A stretch of DNA of 64,000 nucleotides, from positions 3,361,001-3,425,000 of the forward strand of contig NZ_CP010681.1 of assembly GCF_002407245.1 (NCBI RefSeq), read 5' to 3'. A program made the translations under genes and the position numbers. Below are positions 34,857 to 43,477 of this stretch, piece after piece. The notes under the pieces were generated by a model, which was not told the origin of the DNA, searched no databases, and was given only the letters and a program-made list of their open reading frames with translations. Position 1 is the stretch's first letter. Every line of letters starts with the position of its first letter. Source of the stretch: Phaeobacter piscinae. Lineage in GTDB: Bacteria > Pseudomonadota > Alphaproteobacteria > Rhodobacterales > Rhodobacteraceae.

Positions 34857-35984
34857 GTGACCATTCCTGTTTTTGAACCCTGGAACGATCCGGAGGCCAA
34901 GCCCCTGATCCAATTCCAGAACGTCACCAAACGCTTTGGCGAGTTCACCGCCATCGATGATCTGACGCTCGGGATTTATGAGAAAGAGTTCTTTGCCCTA
35001 CTTGGCCCTTCGGGCTGTGGCAAAACGACAATGATGCGGATGCTTGCCGGGTTTGAGACCCCAACCGAAGGCAAGATTTTCCTGTCAGGTCAGGACATTG
35101 CCCCGGTCCCCCCGAATAAGCGGCTGGTGAATATGATGTTCCAGTCCTACGCGCTGTTCCCGCATCTGAGCGTCTGGGACAATATCGCCTTTGGACTGAA
35201 GCGCGAGAATAAGCCCAAGCATGACATCGCCGAACGGGTGCAGGAAATGCTGCGACTGACCCGGCTTGAGAAATTCGCCCGCCGCAAACCGCACCAGATT
35301 TCCGGCGGCCAACGTCAGCGGGTTGCCTTGGCCCGGTCGCTGGCAAAAGCTCCGAAACTGCTGTTGCTGGACGAACCGCTCGGCGCGCTCGATAAAAAAC
35401 TGCGCCAGGATACTCAGTTTGAACTGATGGATATTCAGGAGAAAACCGGCACCACCTTTGTCATTGTCACCCATGATCAGGAAGAGGCAATGACTGTCGC
35501 CTCCCGCGTGGCGGTGATGGACAATGGCCGGATCGTGCAGGTGGCCACGCCAGACCGGATCTATGAGACCCCAAATTCTCTGTATGTTGCGGATTTCATC
35601 GGCGATGTGAACATCATCGGCGGCACAGCCACCCCCACCGGCCCCGAACAATACGCAGTGAACTGGAAAGACGGCGCCGCCCCGCTCACGGTCAAAAGTC
35701 AGGCATCCTTCTCCGATGGGCAGGACTGCCATCTGGCGATCCGCCCGGAGAAAGTCACGATCAGCGCGGAGCGCCCGGCGGAGGCTGACAACACGGTGCA
35801 GGGGCGCATTCTGGATATTGCCTACCTTGGCAATATCTCCACCTATCATGTTGAACTGCCCTCCGGAGCGGTGATCAAGGCGCAGGCCGCCAACACCCGC
35901 CGCATCGCACGCCGCGCCTTTACCTGGGAAGACCCGGTCTGGCTGTCTTGGACAGCCACCGCCGGTGTTCTGCTGGCGAACTGA
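34857..35984 (+). CDS. potG: putrescine ABC transporter ATP-binding protein
   Basis: A 375-residue ABC ATPase. It has Walker A GPSGCGKTT, Q-loop MMFQSYALFPH, signature ISGGQRQRVALARSL, Walker B LLLLDEP and the H-loop VTHDQEEAM. A C-terminal TOBE domain starts near residue 280. The gene powers import by PotFGHI. GTG at 34857 (MTIPVFEPW) is taken as start after a GGGGG stretch; an ATG at 34773 would overlap the hairpin after potF. The stop overlaps the potH start (TGATG). Confidence 0.92.
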   Translation: MTIPVFEPWNDPEAKPLIQFQNVTKRFGEFTAIDDLTLGIYEKEFFALLGPSGCGKTTMMRMLAGFETPTEGKIFLSGQDIAPVPPNKRLVNMMFQSYALFPHLSVWDNIAFGLKRENKPKHDIAERVQEMLRLTRLEKFARRKPHQISGGQRQRVALARSLAKAPKLLLLDEPLGALDKKLRQDTQFELMDIQEKTGTTFVIVTHDQEEAMTVASRVAVMDNGRIVQVATPDRIYETPNSLYVADFIGDVNIIGGTATPTGPEQYAVNWKDGAAPLTVKSQASFSDGQDCHLAIRPEKVTISAERPAEADNTVQGRILDIAYLGNISTYHVELPSGAVIKAQAANTRRIARRAFTWEDPVWLSWTATAGVLLAN

Positions 35985-36865
35985 TGCGCCGCTTCATCCT
36001 GATCGCCATACCCTATGCCTGGCTATTGGCACTGTTTCTTGTGCCCTTCGCAATCGTCTTCAAAATCTCGCTCTCGGATGCCGCCGTTGCCCGCCCGCCC
36101 TATATGCCGCAGTTCGACTGGGTCACCGGTATCGGCGCCTTCCTCGCGGAGCTTGATTTTGAGAATTTCACTTGGCTGACCGAAGATGATCTCTACTGGA
36201 AAGCCTATCTCAGCTCGCTGCGCATTGCGGTCGTCTCAACGATTCTGACGTTACTGGTCGGCTATCCGATGGCCTACGGCATGGCACGCGCGCCTTCGGA
36301 ATGGCGCCCAACGCTGATGATGCTGGTGATCCTGCCGTTCTGGACCAGCTTTCTGATCCGGGTCTATGCCTGGATGGGAATCCTGTCGAACGAGGGCCTT
36401 TTGAATCAGTTCCTGATATGGGCCGGGCTGATTGATACACCGCTGACGATCCTGAACACCAATACCGCCGTCTATATCGGCATCGTCTACACTTATCTGC
36501 CGTTCATGATCCTGCCGATCTATTCTGCGCTGGAACGGTTGGATGGTTCGCTCATTGAGGCTGCCGAAGATCTGGGGTGCTCGCGCATGGAGGCCTTCTG
36601 GCTGGTCACTATTCCCCTGTCCCGCGCAGGTATCATCGCGGGCTGTTTCCTCGTCTTTATTCCGACCCTGGGCGAATTCGTGATCCCGTCGCTGCTGGGT
36701 GGATCTGATACACTGATGATTGGCAAAGTGCTGTGGGAAGAGTTCTTCTCTAACCGTGACTGGCCGGTGGCATCAGCGGTGGCGGTTGTGCTCCTGCTGA
36801 TCCTGATCGTGCCCATCGTGCTGTTCCAGCGCAACCAGCAGAAACAACAGGAGGCGGACCAATGA
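35984..36865 (+). CDS. potH: putrescine ABC transporter permease PotH
   Basis: A 293-residue inner-membrane protein with six predicted helices of the PotB/PotH family, carrying the coupling loop AAEDLGCSRMEAFWLVTIPLS. LVFIPTLGEFVIPSLLGG is highly typical of PotH. ATG at 35984 shares a base with the potG stop. Its end overlaps potI by four bases, so ATPase and both permeases are translationally linked. Confidence 0.92.
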   Translation: MRRFILIAIPYAWLLALFLVPFAIVFKISLSDAAVARPPYMPQFDWVTGIGAFLAELDFENFTWLTEDDLYWKAYLSSLRIAVVSTILTLLVGYPMAYGMARAPSEWRPTLMMLVILPFWTSFLIRVYAWMGILSNEGLLNQFLIWAGLIDTPLTILNTNTAVYIGIVYTYLPFMILPIYSALERLDGSLIEAAEDLGCSRMEAFWLVTIPLSRAGIIAGCFLVFIPTLGEFVIPSLLGGSDTLMIGKVLWEEFFSNRDWPVASAVAVVLLLILIVPIVLFQRNQQKQQEADQ

Positions 36866-37677
36866 CCCGATTGAGCTGGTTCAACACGGTTTCGCTGACA
36901 CTGGGGTTTGCGTTTCTTTATATCCCGATGGTGATCCTGATCATCTTCAGCTTCAATGAAAGCAAACTGGTCACCGTCTGGGCGGGGTTCTCCGTCAAAT
37001 GGTATGGTGAATTGTTACAGAACGAGGCGTTTCTGAATGCGGCCTGGGTAACGCTGAAGGTGGCTGTGATGTCCTCGACCATCGCGACGGTTCTGGGCAC
37101 CATGGCGGCCTATGTTCTGGTGCGCGGCGGGCGGTTTTTGGGCCGTACGCTGTTTTCCGGCATGATCTATGCGCCGCTGGTTATGCCAGAGGTGATCACC
37201 GGCCTGTCGCTTCTACTTCTGTTCATCGGCATCGGTCTCGATCGCGGCGTGATGACCATCGTGCTGGCACATACGACATTTTCAATGTGCTACGTCTCGG
37301 TTGTCGTGTCGTCACGGCTGGTGACCTTTGATCGATCGCTGGAAGAGGCCGCGCTGGATCTGGGCTGCTCCGCGGCTGAAGCATTCCGCCTTGTGACGTT
37401 GCCGATCATCGCACCTGCGGTCATCTCTGGCTGGCTCTTGGCCTTCACTCTGTCGCTGGACGATCTGGTGATCGCGTCATTCACCTCCGGTCCAGCCGCA
37501 ACGACCCTGCCGATCAAGATTTTCTCAGCCGTGCGGCTGGGGGTCAGCCCGGAGATCAACGCGCTTTCCACGATCATGATCGCCATCGTAACCGTCGGCG
37601 TGGTCACTGCCTCGCTGGTCACCAAACGCCAGCTGGTACGCCAGCGCCGCGATGAGCAAAACGCCGAACGCAGCTAA
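36862..37677 (+). CDS. potI: putrescine ABC transporter permease PotI
   Basis: A 271-residue permease of the PotC/PotI family with six predicted membrane helices, YIPMVILIIFSFNESK at the start and the coupling loop AALDLGCSAAEAFRLVTLP. It is last gene of potFGHI and partner of PotH. It ends three bases before the stop of the convergent glycosyltransferase gene, with no terminator visible between them. Confidence 0.92.
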   Translation: MTRLSWFNTVSLTLGFAFLYIPMVILIIFSFNESKLVTVWAGFSVKWYGELLQNEAFLNAAWVTLKVAVMSSTIATVLGTMAAYVLVRGGRFLGRTLFSGMIYAPLVMPEVITGLSLLLLFIGIGLDRGVMTIVLAHTTFSMCYVSVVVSSRLVTFDRSLEEAALDLGCSAAEAFRLVTLPIIAPAVISGWLLAFTLSLDDLVIASFTSGPAATTLPIKIFSAVRLGVSPEINALSTIMIAIVTVGVVTASLVTKRQLVRQRRDEQNAERS

Positions 37678-37680
37678 GCA

Positions 37681-38742
37681 TCAGTCCGCGTCCCACTCCG
37701 GGGCGCGGGCCAGCCCCAGCGCCTCAAGCTGATCCGGCCCCTCATAGCGCAACGCCTTGTCGTGCCAGAGGTCCGGGCCAGCCGCCAATTGATCATAGTA
37801 ACCTTCGAACTGATGCGGCTGACCGAAATGCTGACCGCGCTGTTTTTCGACCCGCGCCTTCTCCGTGATCTCAGGCAGGAATTTGCTATGCAGAAGCACC
37901 CCGGATGGCAGCACAGCATTCGGTCCATCATAGAGCGCATTGAGCCGTCGCGGCAGCGCCGCATGAGTGGAGTTAGTGTAGGCGTAGCGGCGATCCCATT
38001 TGATCAACGGGATTTTGTTCAACGTCGGTGCCCGCTGCGGCTCAGCAGCGAAAAACACCCGGTCCCGCGTGCCGCCCTGCACCCACAGATTGCCGCGCGG
38101 TGCCTGACGTACTGCGCGATAGGGACCGGGATCAAACCACGGCAACACAGTACGGGGATCATCGCCGGGGGAATAACTCACCTTTCCCAGCGGCCCCTTG
38201 GGGAGAAGATCCAGCATCAAGGCACCAAACCCAACCCTGCCCTTGCGGTCAAGCCAATGGGTCAGGCCACGCAAGCCGTGTTGCGCATCACCGCCAAACA
38301 CCAGCAATTCATCTGCGTCAACGCTCAGGCACCAACGACGGTGACCATAGCGGATCTGCAGCCAGGTCGCCCAGTCCAGACCAAATCGCGCATCGCGGTA
38401 GCTGGCGGTCGTGTGCCAGAGCGAGACATCGGGCTGGGCGGCAAGATATTCCGCGCCCCCATCGTCGCTGTTGTTGTCGACAATAAGGAAGTGATCAACA
38501 CCCAACTCCCGGTAAAATTGCAGGAAAAAGGGGATCCGGGTCGCCTCGTTCCGCAGCACTGTGATGGCGATCAGCGCGTTATCTGGCAGGATGGCGGTAT
38601 GATCCGTCACCCTGCGAAGTTGGTGACGCGATCGAAATGCCCGCCAGAGAAGCCGACGGCGCTGCCATCTCAATCGATAGGCCGCCGCCAGCGAAATCTC
38701 CGGCAGCGGCACAGAGCCCGGAGCCAAAGCAGGCCCCGTCAC
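37681..38742 (-). CDS. glycosyltransferase family 2 protein
   Basis: A protein of about 353 residues with a GT-A fold. ALIAITVLRNEATRIPFFLQ is followed by FLIVDNNSDDGG, and a DxD-type metal site is in SVDADELLVF. The C-terminal half (SKFLPEITEKARVE) matches the Glyco_tranf_2_4 group common in Rhodobacteraceae. The sugar and acceptor are unknown. It lies directly after galE, consistent with a UDP-galactose-using surface polysaccharide role. The start is uncertain; a GTG at 38742 just after galE is assumed, and longer in-frame starts overlap galE. Confidence 0.78.
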   Translation of the reverse strand: MTGPALAPGSVPLPEISLAAAYRLRWQRRRLLWRAFRSRHQLRRVTDHTAILPDNALIAITVLRNEATRIPFFLQFYRELGVDHFLIVDNNSDDGGAEYLAAQPDVSLWHTTASYRDARFGLDWATWLQIRYGHRRWCLSVDADELLVFGGDAQHGLRGLTHWLDRKGRVGFGALMLDLLPKGPLGKVSYSPGDDPRTVLPWFDPGPYRAVRQAPRGNLWVQGGTRDRVFFAAEPQRAPTLNKIPLIKWDRRYAYTNSTHAALPRRLNALYDGPNAVLPSGVLLHSKFLPEITEKARVEKQRGQHFGQPHQFEGYYDQLAAGPDLWHDKALRYEGPDQLEALGLARAPEWDAD

Positions 38743-38743
38743 C

Positions 38744-39727
38744 CTAGCGCTCGTATGCGCCGGCTTTGTGCCAGCCCCAGGCATCCGCAATCATCGTCTC
38801 AAGGTCGGACCGGGTCGGCTCCCACCCCAGCAGCGTTGCCGCCCGCACAGAGCCCGAGACCAGTTTGGTGCAATCCCCGGCACGCCGCGGCCCGATGGAA
38901 TGCGGCACAGATTTTCCGGTTGTCGCTTCGGCCTTGTCCATCACTTCGCGCACAGAAAACCCGGTGCCTGTCCCCAGATTGAAGACTTGGCTGCCCTTGC
39001 CATCTTTCAGCCAGTTGAGACCCAGAACATGGGCATCAACCAGATCGCAGACATGGACGTAGTCGCGTACGCAAGTCCCATCTGGCGTGTCGTAATCGGT
39101 TCCGAATATGGTCAGCGCATCGCGTTTGCCGTCAATCGCATCCAGGACCAGCGGCACCAGGTGGGTCTCGGGGCGATGGAATTCGCCCACCTCAGCCTCC
39201 GGATCAGCACCCGCCACGTTGAAATACCGGAAAATCACCGATCGCAGCCCGTGCGACGCGCCAAAGTCACGCAGGATTTCCTCAACCGCACGTTTGGACG
39301 CACCATAGGCATTCAAAGGCACCTGCGGCGTGCTTTCGTCCAGCACCACATTGTCGTGCTCACCGTAGGTGGCACAGGTGGAGGAAAAGACGAAATCGAG
39401 GCAACCGGCGGCCACTGCGGCCTCAATCAGTGTCAGCGAGCCACCTACGTTGTTGGCCCAGTAACGGCCAGGTTCACTCATGGCTTCACCCACCTGACTC
39501 AGGGCGGCGAAATGCATAACCGCGGCAGGCTGATACTTAGCAAATACTTCGTCCAGTCGCGCGCGATCGCTCAGGTCCCCCTTCTCGAAGGGGCCGAATT
39601 TCACCGCATCCTGCCAGCCCGTTACCAGATTGTCATAGGTCACAGGTGTGAACCCAGCCGCGCGCAGCGCCTTGCAAGCGTGGGAACCGATATAGCCGGC
39701 CCCACCGGTCACCAGAATATATGTCAA
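38744..39727 (-). CDS. galE: UDP-glucose 4-epimerase
   Basis: A 327-residue extended SDR interconverting UDP-glucose and UDP-galactose. It has VTGGAGYIGSHACKAL at the N-terminus, FSSTCATYG with the catalytic Ser/Thr, the YGASKRAVE motif with catalytic Tyr and Lys, and the YFNVAGADPE segment. A TTG at 39727 is chosen as start because the protein then begins MTYILVTGG at the normal position; the in-frame ATG at 39784 adds unrelated residues. It sits between galU and a glycosyltransferase. Confidence 0.93.
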   Translation of the reverse strand: MTYILVTGGAGYIGSHACKALRAAGFTPVTYDNLVTGWQDAVKFGPFEKGDLSDRARLDEVFAKYQPAAVMHFAALSQVGEAMSEPGRYWANNVGGSLTLIEAAVAAGCLDFVFSSTCATYGEHDNVVLDESTPQVPLNAYGASKRAVEEILRDFGASHGLRSVIFRYFNVAGADPEAEVGEFHRPETHLVPLVLDAIDGKRDALTIFGTDYDTPDGTCVRDYVHVCDLVDAHVLGLNWLKDGKGSQVFNLGTGTGFSVREVMDKAEATTGKSVPHSIGPRRAGDCTKLVSGSVRAATLLGWEPTRSDLETMIADAWGWHKAGAYER

Positions 39728-39824
39728 AGCAGCGTTTTCCTGATCAAAAGGCCGGACGTTGCTGCCCGGCCACCCAAAATTCACATCTCACCAATCTTCG
39801 CCCATCGCAGCAAAGTGGCAGGTC

Positions 39825-40718
39825 TTATTGCGCCGCCTTATCGACTTGGGCAATCTGATTGATATAGCACATCAGATCATCACGCAGTTCCTCGCGCGCC
39901 AGCGCGAAGGCAACCGTTGCCTGCAGGAAGCCCGCCTTGGACCCGCAATCAAATCGCTGACCACGGAACCGGTAGCCATAGACTGGAACATCAGCGGCAA
40001 TGTCTTCCGCGATGGCATCAGTCAGCTGGATCTCACCGCCAGCGCCCTGCTTCTTCTTGTTGAGATTGCGCAGCACAGAAGGCGCCAGAATATAGCGGCC
40101 AATCACCGCCAGATTGGATGGCGCCTCTTCAGATTTGGGTTTTTCGACCATGCCATTCACGGAAACGACCGATCCCATGTCATCGCGCACATCCAGCACG
40201 CCATAGGAGGATGTCTGCTCCGGCGGAACCTCCATGGCCGCAACCATATTGCCGCCGGTTTCTTCATAGGCTTCCACCATCTGCTTGAGGCAGGGCGTTT
40301 CCGCCGCGATCACGTCGTCTGGCAGGATCACCGCAAAGGGCTCATTCGCAATCAGGCGACGCGCACACCACACTGCATGGCCAAGGCCCAGCGCCTGATG
40401 CTGACGAATATAGGCAATCGCGCCGGAGTCCATATTGGTCGCCTTCAGGATATCCAGCAGGTCGTCCTTGCCCTTCTTGCGCAGCTCCTGTTCGAGCATG
40501 GGCGAGTGGTCGAAATAGTCCTCAAGCGCGCCTTTGCCACGCGAGGTGACAAAGATGAATTCCTTGATCCCAGCTTCACGCGCCTCATCGATGGCGTATT
40601 GGACCAGCGGACGATCCACCAGCGTCATGATTTCTTTGGGAACCGATTTGGTGGCTGGCAGGAATCGCGTTCCAAGACCGGCCACCGGAAAAATTGCCTT
40701 CGTTACTTTTCTACGCAT
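39825..40718 (-). CDS. galU: UTP--glucose-1-phosphate uridylyltransferase
   Basis: A 297-residue nucleotidyltransferase making UDP-glucose. It has AIFPVAGLGTRFLPATKSVPKEI at the N-terminus, FVTSRGKGALEDYFD, LGLGHAVWCAR and FAVILPDDV. The C-terminal region has the substrate-binding GYRFRGQRFDCGSKAGFL. Its product feeds GalE, encoded immediately downstream on the same strand, so the two supply UDP-hexoses for surface glycans. Confidence 0.96.
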   Translation of the reverse strand: MRRKVTKAIFPVAGLGTRFLPATKSVPKEIMTLVDRPLVQYAIDEAREAGIKEFIFVTSRGKGALEDYFDHSPMLEQELRKKGKDDLLDILKATNMDSGAIAYIRQHQALGLGHAVWCARRLIANEPFAVILPDDVIAAETPCLKQMVEAYEETGGNMVAAMEVPPEQTSSYGVLDVRDDMGSVVSVNGMVEKPKSEEAPSNLAVIGRYILAPSVLRNLNKKKQGAGGEIQLTDAIAEDIAADVPVYGYRFRGQRFDCGSKAGFLQATVAFALAREELRDDLMCYINQIAQVDKAAQ

Positions 40719-40869
40719 ATCGCACTCTCATTGTCTATTTCCCAAACCGTTCTGATGCGGTTCGTCAGTGGTGGCCGATTTGGTGACACAACCTGCCTTG
40801 AAAGGCCGGCTCAAGTATTCCGCAGGCAATTCAAAAAATATACCCCCAGTCACGTTTCGCTCACGACCT

Positions 40870-40894
40870 TCGATAAGATGTTTCATCTTATCGA
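40870..40894. repeat. perfect AT-rich hairpin between kdsB-like gene and galU
   Basis: TCGATAAGATG and CATCTTATCGA form an 11-bp perfect stem with a three-base loop, ten bases beyond the kdsB-type stop on the minus strand. No T run follows. It may be an mRNA 3-prime-end stem or a protein site. The remaining 150 bases before galU show nothing clear. Confidence 0.5.
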
Positions 40895-40904
40895 CAATTC
40901 AGGC

Positions 40905-41705
40905 CTATTTGTGACCCATCTTTTTCATCATCGCCTCAATCAACGGCACGTCTTCGGGGTTGTTCAGCTCCCAGAATTCACGTCCGCGCGCCTCAACCTC
41001 GACGCAGAGGATCTTGCGCCCGTTCTCCAGAAAACGCAGCTGCTCCAGCCCCTCCAGCGTCTCCAAGGGGCCGACAAGCCACCCTGGATAAGCACTCAGC
41101 GCGTCTGGCCGATAGGCATAGACCCCGACGTGATGGAACACCGGGGTGTCCTGATCGGCCTCATACGTCGTGGAGGTGAACGGCACCACTTCCTTTGAGA
41201 AGTAGAGCGCGTTGTTATCCCGCCCGAACACAGCGGTGGTGCCTCCGACGCGACCGGCCTTACGGTCGGCCAGCAGGCTGTTCAGCGTCGCCCCATCGCA
41301 ACGCAACACCGGTGTTGCCAGCCCCTTGTCAGGGGCACCGCGCAGACCCGAGATCAGATCTTCAACAAACCAATGCGGCGTCAGCGGCGCGTCCCCTTGC
41401 AGGTTCACCACGATTTCGTAATCCCCGCCGAGGTTAGCTAGCGCCTCCGCACAGCGCTCGGTCCCGTTGCCGCAACTTTCGGAAGTCATGACCACCTCAG
41501 CGCCGAACCCTGTCGCAGCATCACGAATCCGCTCATCATCGGTGGCCACCACCACACGGTCGACACCATTGACGGCCATGGCAGCGCGCCAGGATCGTTC
41601 AATCAGCGTTTGGCGTTCTCCGCTGGCACCGGTCAAGGCAACAAGCGGCTTGCCAGGATACCGTGTGGAGGCGAAACGGGCGGGGATGACAATCAGAACG
41701 GACAT
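40905..41705 (-). CDS. 3-deoxy-manno-octulosonate cytidylyltransferase family protein
   Basis: A 266-residue CMP-sugar synthetase of the KdsB type: VIPARFASTRYPGKPL, VVVATDDERI, NGTERCAEAL, and VVNLQGDAPL with the metal-binding Asp. KdsB couples Kdo to CMP for lipopolysaccharide or capsule. It begins one base inside the end of cysQ on the same strand. Given the capsule-export-type permease just beyond cysQ, it may serve capsule rather than lipid A core. Whether this is the essential KdsB or a paralogue cannot be decided here. Confidence 0.85.
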   Translation of the reverse strand: MSVLIVIPARFASTRYPGKPLVALTGASGERQTLIERSWRAAMAVNGVDRVVVATDDERIRDAATGFGAEVVMTSESCGNGTERCAEALANLGGDYEIVVNLQGDAPLTPHWFVEDLISGLRGAPDKGLATPVLRCDGATLNSLLADRKAGRVGGTTAVFGRDNNALYFSKEVVPFTSTTYEADQDTPVFHHVGVYAYRPDALSAYPGWLVGPLETLEGLEQLRFLENGRKILCVEVEARGREFWELNNPEDVPLIEAMMKKMGHK

Positions 41706-42502
41706 CAGGCTTTCTTCAGCTCCACACCCGGCGCATAGGCAATAAAGAAGGGGTTTGCGTATCCTTCCTTGCCATAGGTGAGTGGGCTGTGATCATCGAA
41801 ACGCACCACCTGACCACCGGCGCCCCCCAGAACGGCATGACCAGCTGCGGTGTCCCATTCCATTGTGCGGCCAACCCGTGGGTAAAGATCGGCTTCCCCG
41901 GTGGCGACCAGACAGAACTTCAACGACGAGCCTGCGCTTTTGCTGTCTTTCACTACATATTTATTGATGTAGTCATCAGTCGCCTGATCGCGGTGCGATT
42001 TGGAGGCAACCACCATCAATGCATCATTGTCGCTATCTGCGACGCGAATGGGTTTGATCTCTCCCATCGTGGTGGGATCAAACGCACCGGTTTCCTCAAC
42101 CGCAGAGCCATCCGCCAATGTGAAGAACATTCGCGACCGCGCCGGAGCATAGACCACACCGCGAGTCGGCACGCCCTTCTCGACCAGCGCAATATTCACG
42201 GTGAAGTCGCCGCGGCGATGGATAAACTCCTTGGTTCCATCCAAGGGGTCAACAATGAGAAAGGTGTCGCCGCTCTTGCTATGCGAGTCGGCCTGTTCTT
42301 CGGTGACCAGCATTACATCCGGAAATGCCGCCCGCAGCCCGGCGGAGATCAGCGCATCTGCGGCCTCATCGGCGGCGGTGACCGGGCTTTCGTCCGACTT
42401 CACCTTCACCTCGAATTCATCCGAGTTGTAGATCTCCATGATCTTCTCTCCGGCCTCGATCGCCAATCGGCGGATCACCGGAATAAGGTCATTATATGTC
42501 AC
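41705..42502 (-). CDS. cysQ: 3'(2'),5'-bisphosphate nucleotidase
   Basis: A 265-residue inositol-monophosphatase-fold phosphatase of the CysQ group. The metal motifs are VTEEQAD, VDPLDGTKEFIHRRGDFTVNIAL and EWDTAAGHAVL. It hydrolyses PAP, the by-product of sulfation and sulfate assimilation, to AMP. GTG at 42502 follows AGGGAGAG by about six bases and is preferred to an upstream in-frame ATG at 42577. It is one-base coupled to the KdsB-type gene, hinting at a link to sulfated or charged polysaccharide. Confidence 0.92.
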   Translation of the reverse strand: MTYNDLIPVIRRLAIEAGEKIMEIYNSDEFEVKVKSDESPVTAADEAADALISAGLRAAFPDVMLVTEEQADSHSKSGDTFLIVDPLDGTKEFIHRRGDFTVNIALVEKGVPTRGVVYAPARSRMFFTLADGSAVEETGAFDPTTMGEIKPIRVADSDNDALMVVASKSHRDQATDDYINKYVVKDSKSAGSSLKFCLVATGEADLYPRVGRTMEWDTAAGHAVLGGAGGQVVRFDDHSPLTYGKEGYANPFFIAYAPGVELKKA

Positions 42503-42636
42503 AAACGCTCTCCCTGACCGGGTTTGGTTGATTACAGCAGTTGTCCCCCTTATGGTCGCGGGGAAAGGGAACAGCAAGATTTCCGTGGTAACGATAAGCA
42601 GAGTTTCACCTAAAGCAGGTCTGGCTAAGCAACTTC

Positions 42637-43458
42637 ATGTTCGAGCAGCGCCACAAACGGTCCCACCTCAGCAGCCTCATCGCCATGGGCGAGGTTGTGT
42701 TTCATTCCGTGGCGCGCAGTGTGCGGTCCAAGCATAACAATGCCTTCATGGCGCTTGCCCTCAATTTGACGCAGGCCGTGATGTTTGTCGTTGTCTTTTA
42801 TCTGATGTTCTCATTGCTTGGTCTGCGCGGCGCAGCCATTCGTGGTGATTTCCTGCTCTATGTCATGTCAGGCGTCTTTCTGTTTCTGACCCACACCAAG
42901 GCTGTCGCGGCTGTCTCAGGCGCCGAGGGGCCGAGCAGCCCAATGATGCAACATGCGCCGATGAACACCATCGTTGCTATTCTTTCAGCAGCACTCGGCT
43001 CTCTCTACATTCAGGTGCTGTCGATGCTGATCATCCTGTTTGTTTATCACGTCGCTTTCACCCCGATTGAAATTGAAGAGCCAATCGCGGCCTTTGGTAT
43101 GGTCTTGCTATCGTGGATTACAGGTGCGGCTGTTGGTCTGATTCTATTGGTAATGAAACCATGGTCACCAGGGACCGTGGGCATCATTTCCACAATCTAT
43201 CAGCGGGCCAATATGATCGCCTCGGGCAAGATGTTTCTGGCCAATACCCTGCCCAGTTTCATGCTCTCGATGTTTGACTGGAACCCGCTGTTTCACTGCA
43301 TTGATCAGGCCCGCGGGTTTGTGTTCATCAACTACAATCCGCATTTCAGCAATTGGCAGTATGCCTGCTGGGTCGCCCTGATACTGATCATGATTGGCCT
43401 GATGGGGGAGTTTTACACGCGTCGCCGTGCTTCGATCAGTTGGGGAGCGAAGCGCTAG
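42637..43458 (+). CDS. ABC-2 type permease, polysaccharide export (KpsM-like)
   Basis: A 273-residue membrane protein with about six hydrophobic segments and the ABC-2 permease layout of capsule exporters (KpsM/Wzm-like): amphipathic N-terminus, then ALNLTQAVMFVVVFYLMF and later FDWNPLFHCIDQARGFVF, the conserved periplasmic loop. It should export a polysaccharide with an ATPase (KpsT-like) that is not encoded in this window. The ribosome site is weak. It is transcribed divergently from cysQ with 134 bases between starts. Confidence 0.8.
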   Translation: MFEQRHKRSHLSSLIAMGEVVFHSVARSVRSKHNNAFMALALNLTQAVMFVVVFYLMFSLLGLRGAAIRGDFLLYVMSGVFLFLTHTKAVAAVSGAEGPSSPMMQHAPMNTIVAILSAALGSLYIQVLSMLIILFVYHVAFTPIEIEEPIAAFGMVLLSWITGAAVGLILLVMKPWSPGTVGIISTIYQRANMIASGKMFLANTLPSFMLSMFDWNPLFHCIDQARGFVFINYNPHFSNWQYACWVALILIMIGLMGEFYTRRRASISWGAKR

Positions 43459-43477
43459 ACCACGGAGAGCCCACCAT

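Noticed and set aside
39740..39749. TGATCAAAA upstream of galE resembling the putative GntR motif
   Set aside because: It lacks the full nine-base match and galE has no link to the regulator; TGATCA is expected several times by chance in 64 kb.
39759..41198. 479-codon plus-strand frame across galU and the KdsB-type gene
   Set aside because: It runs antisense through two well-supported genes and the gap between them; no homology features.
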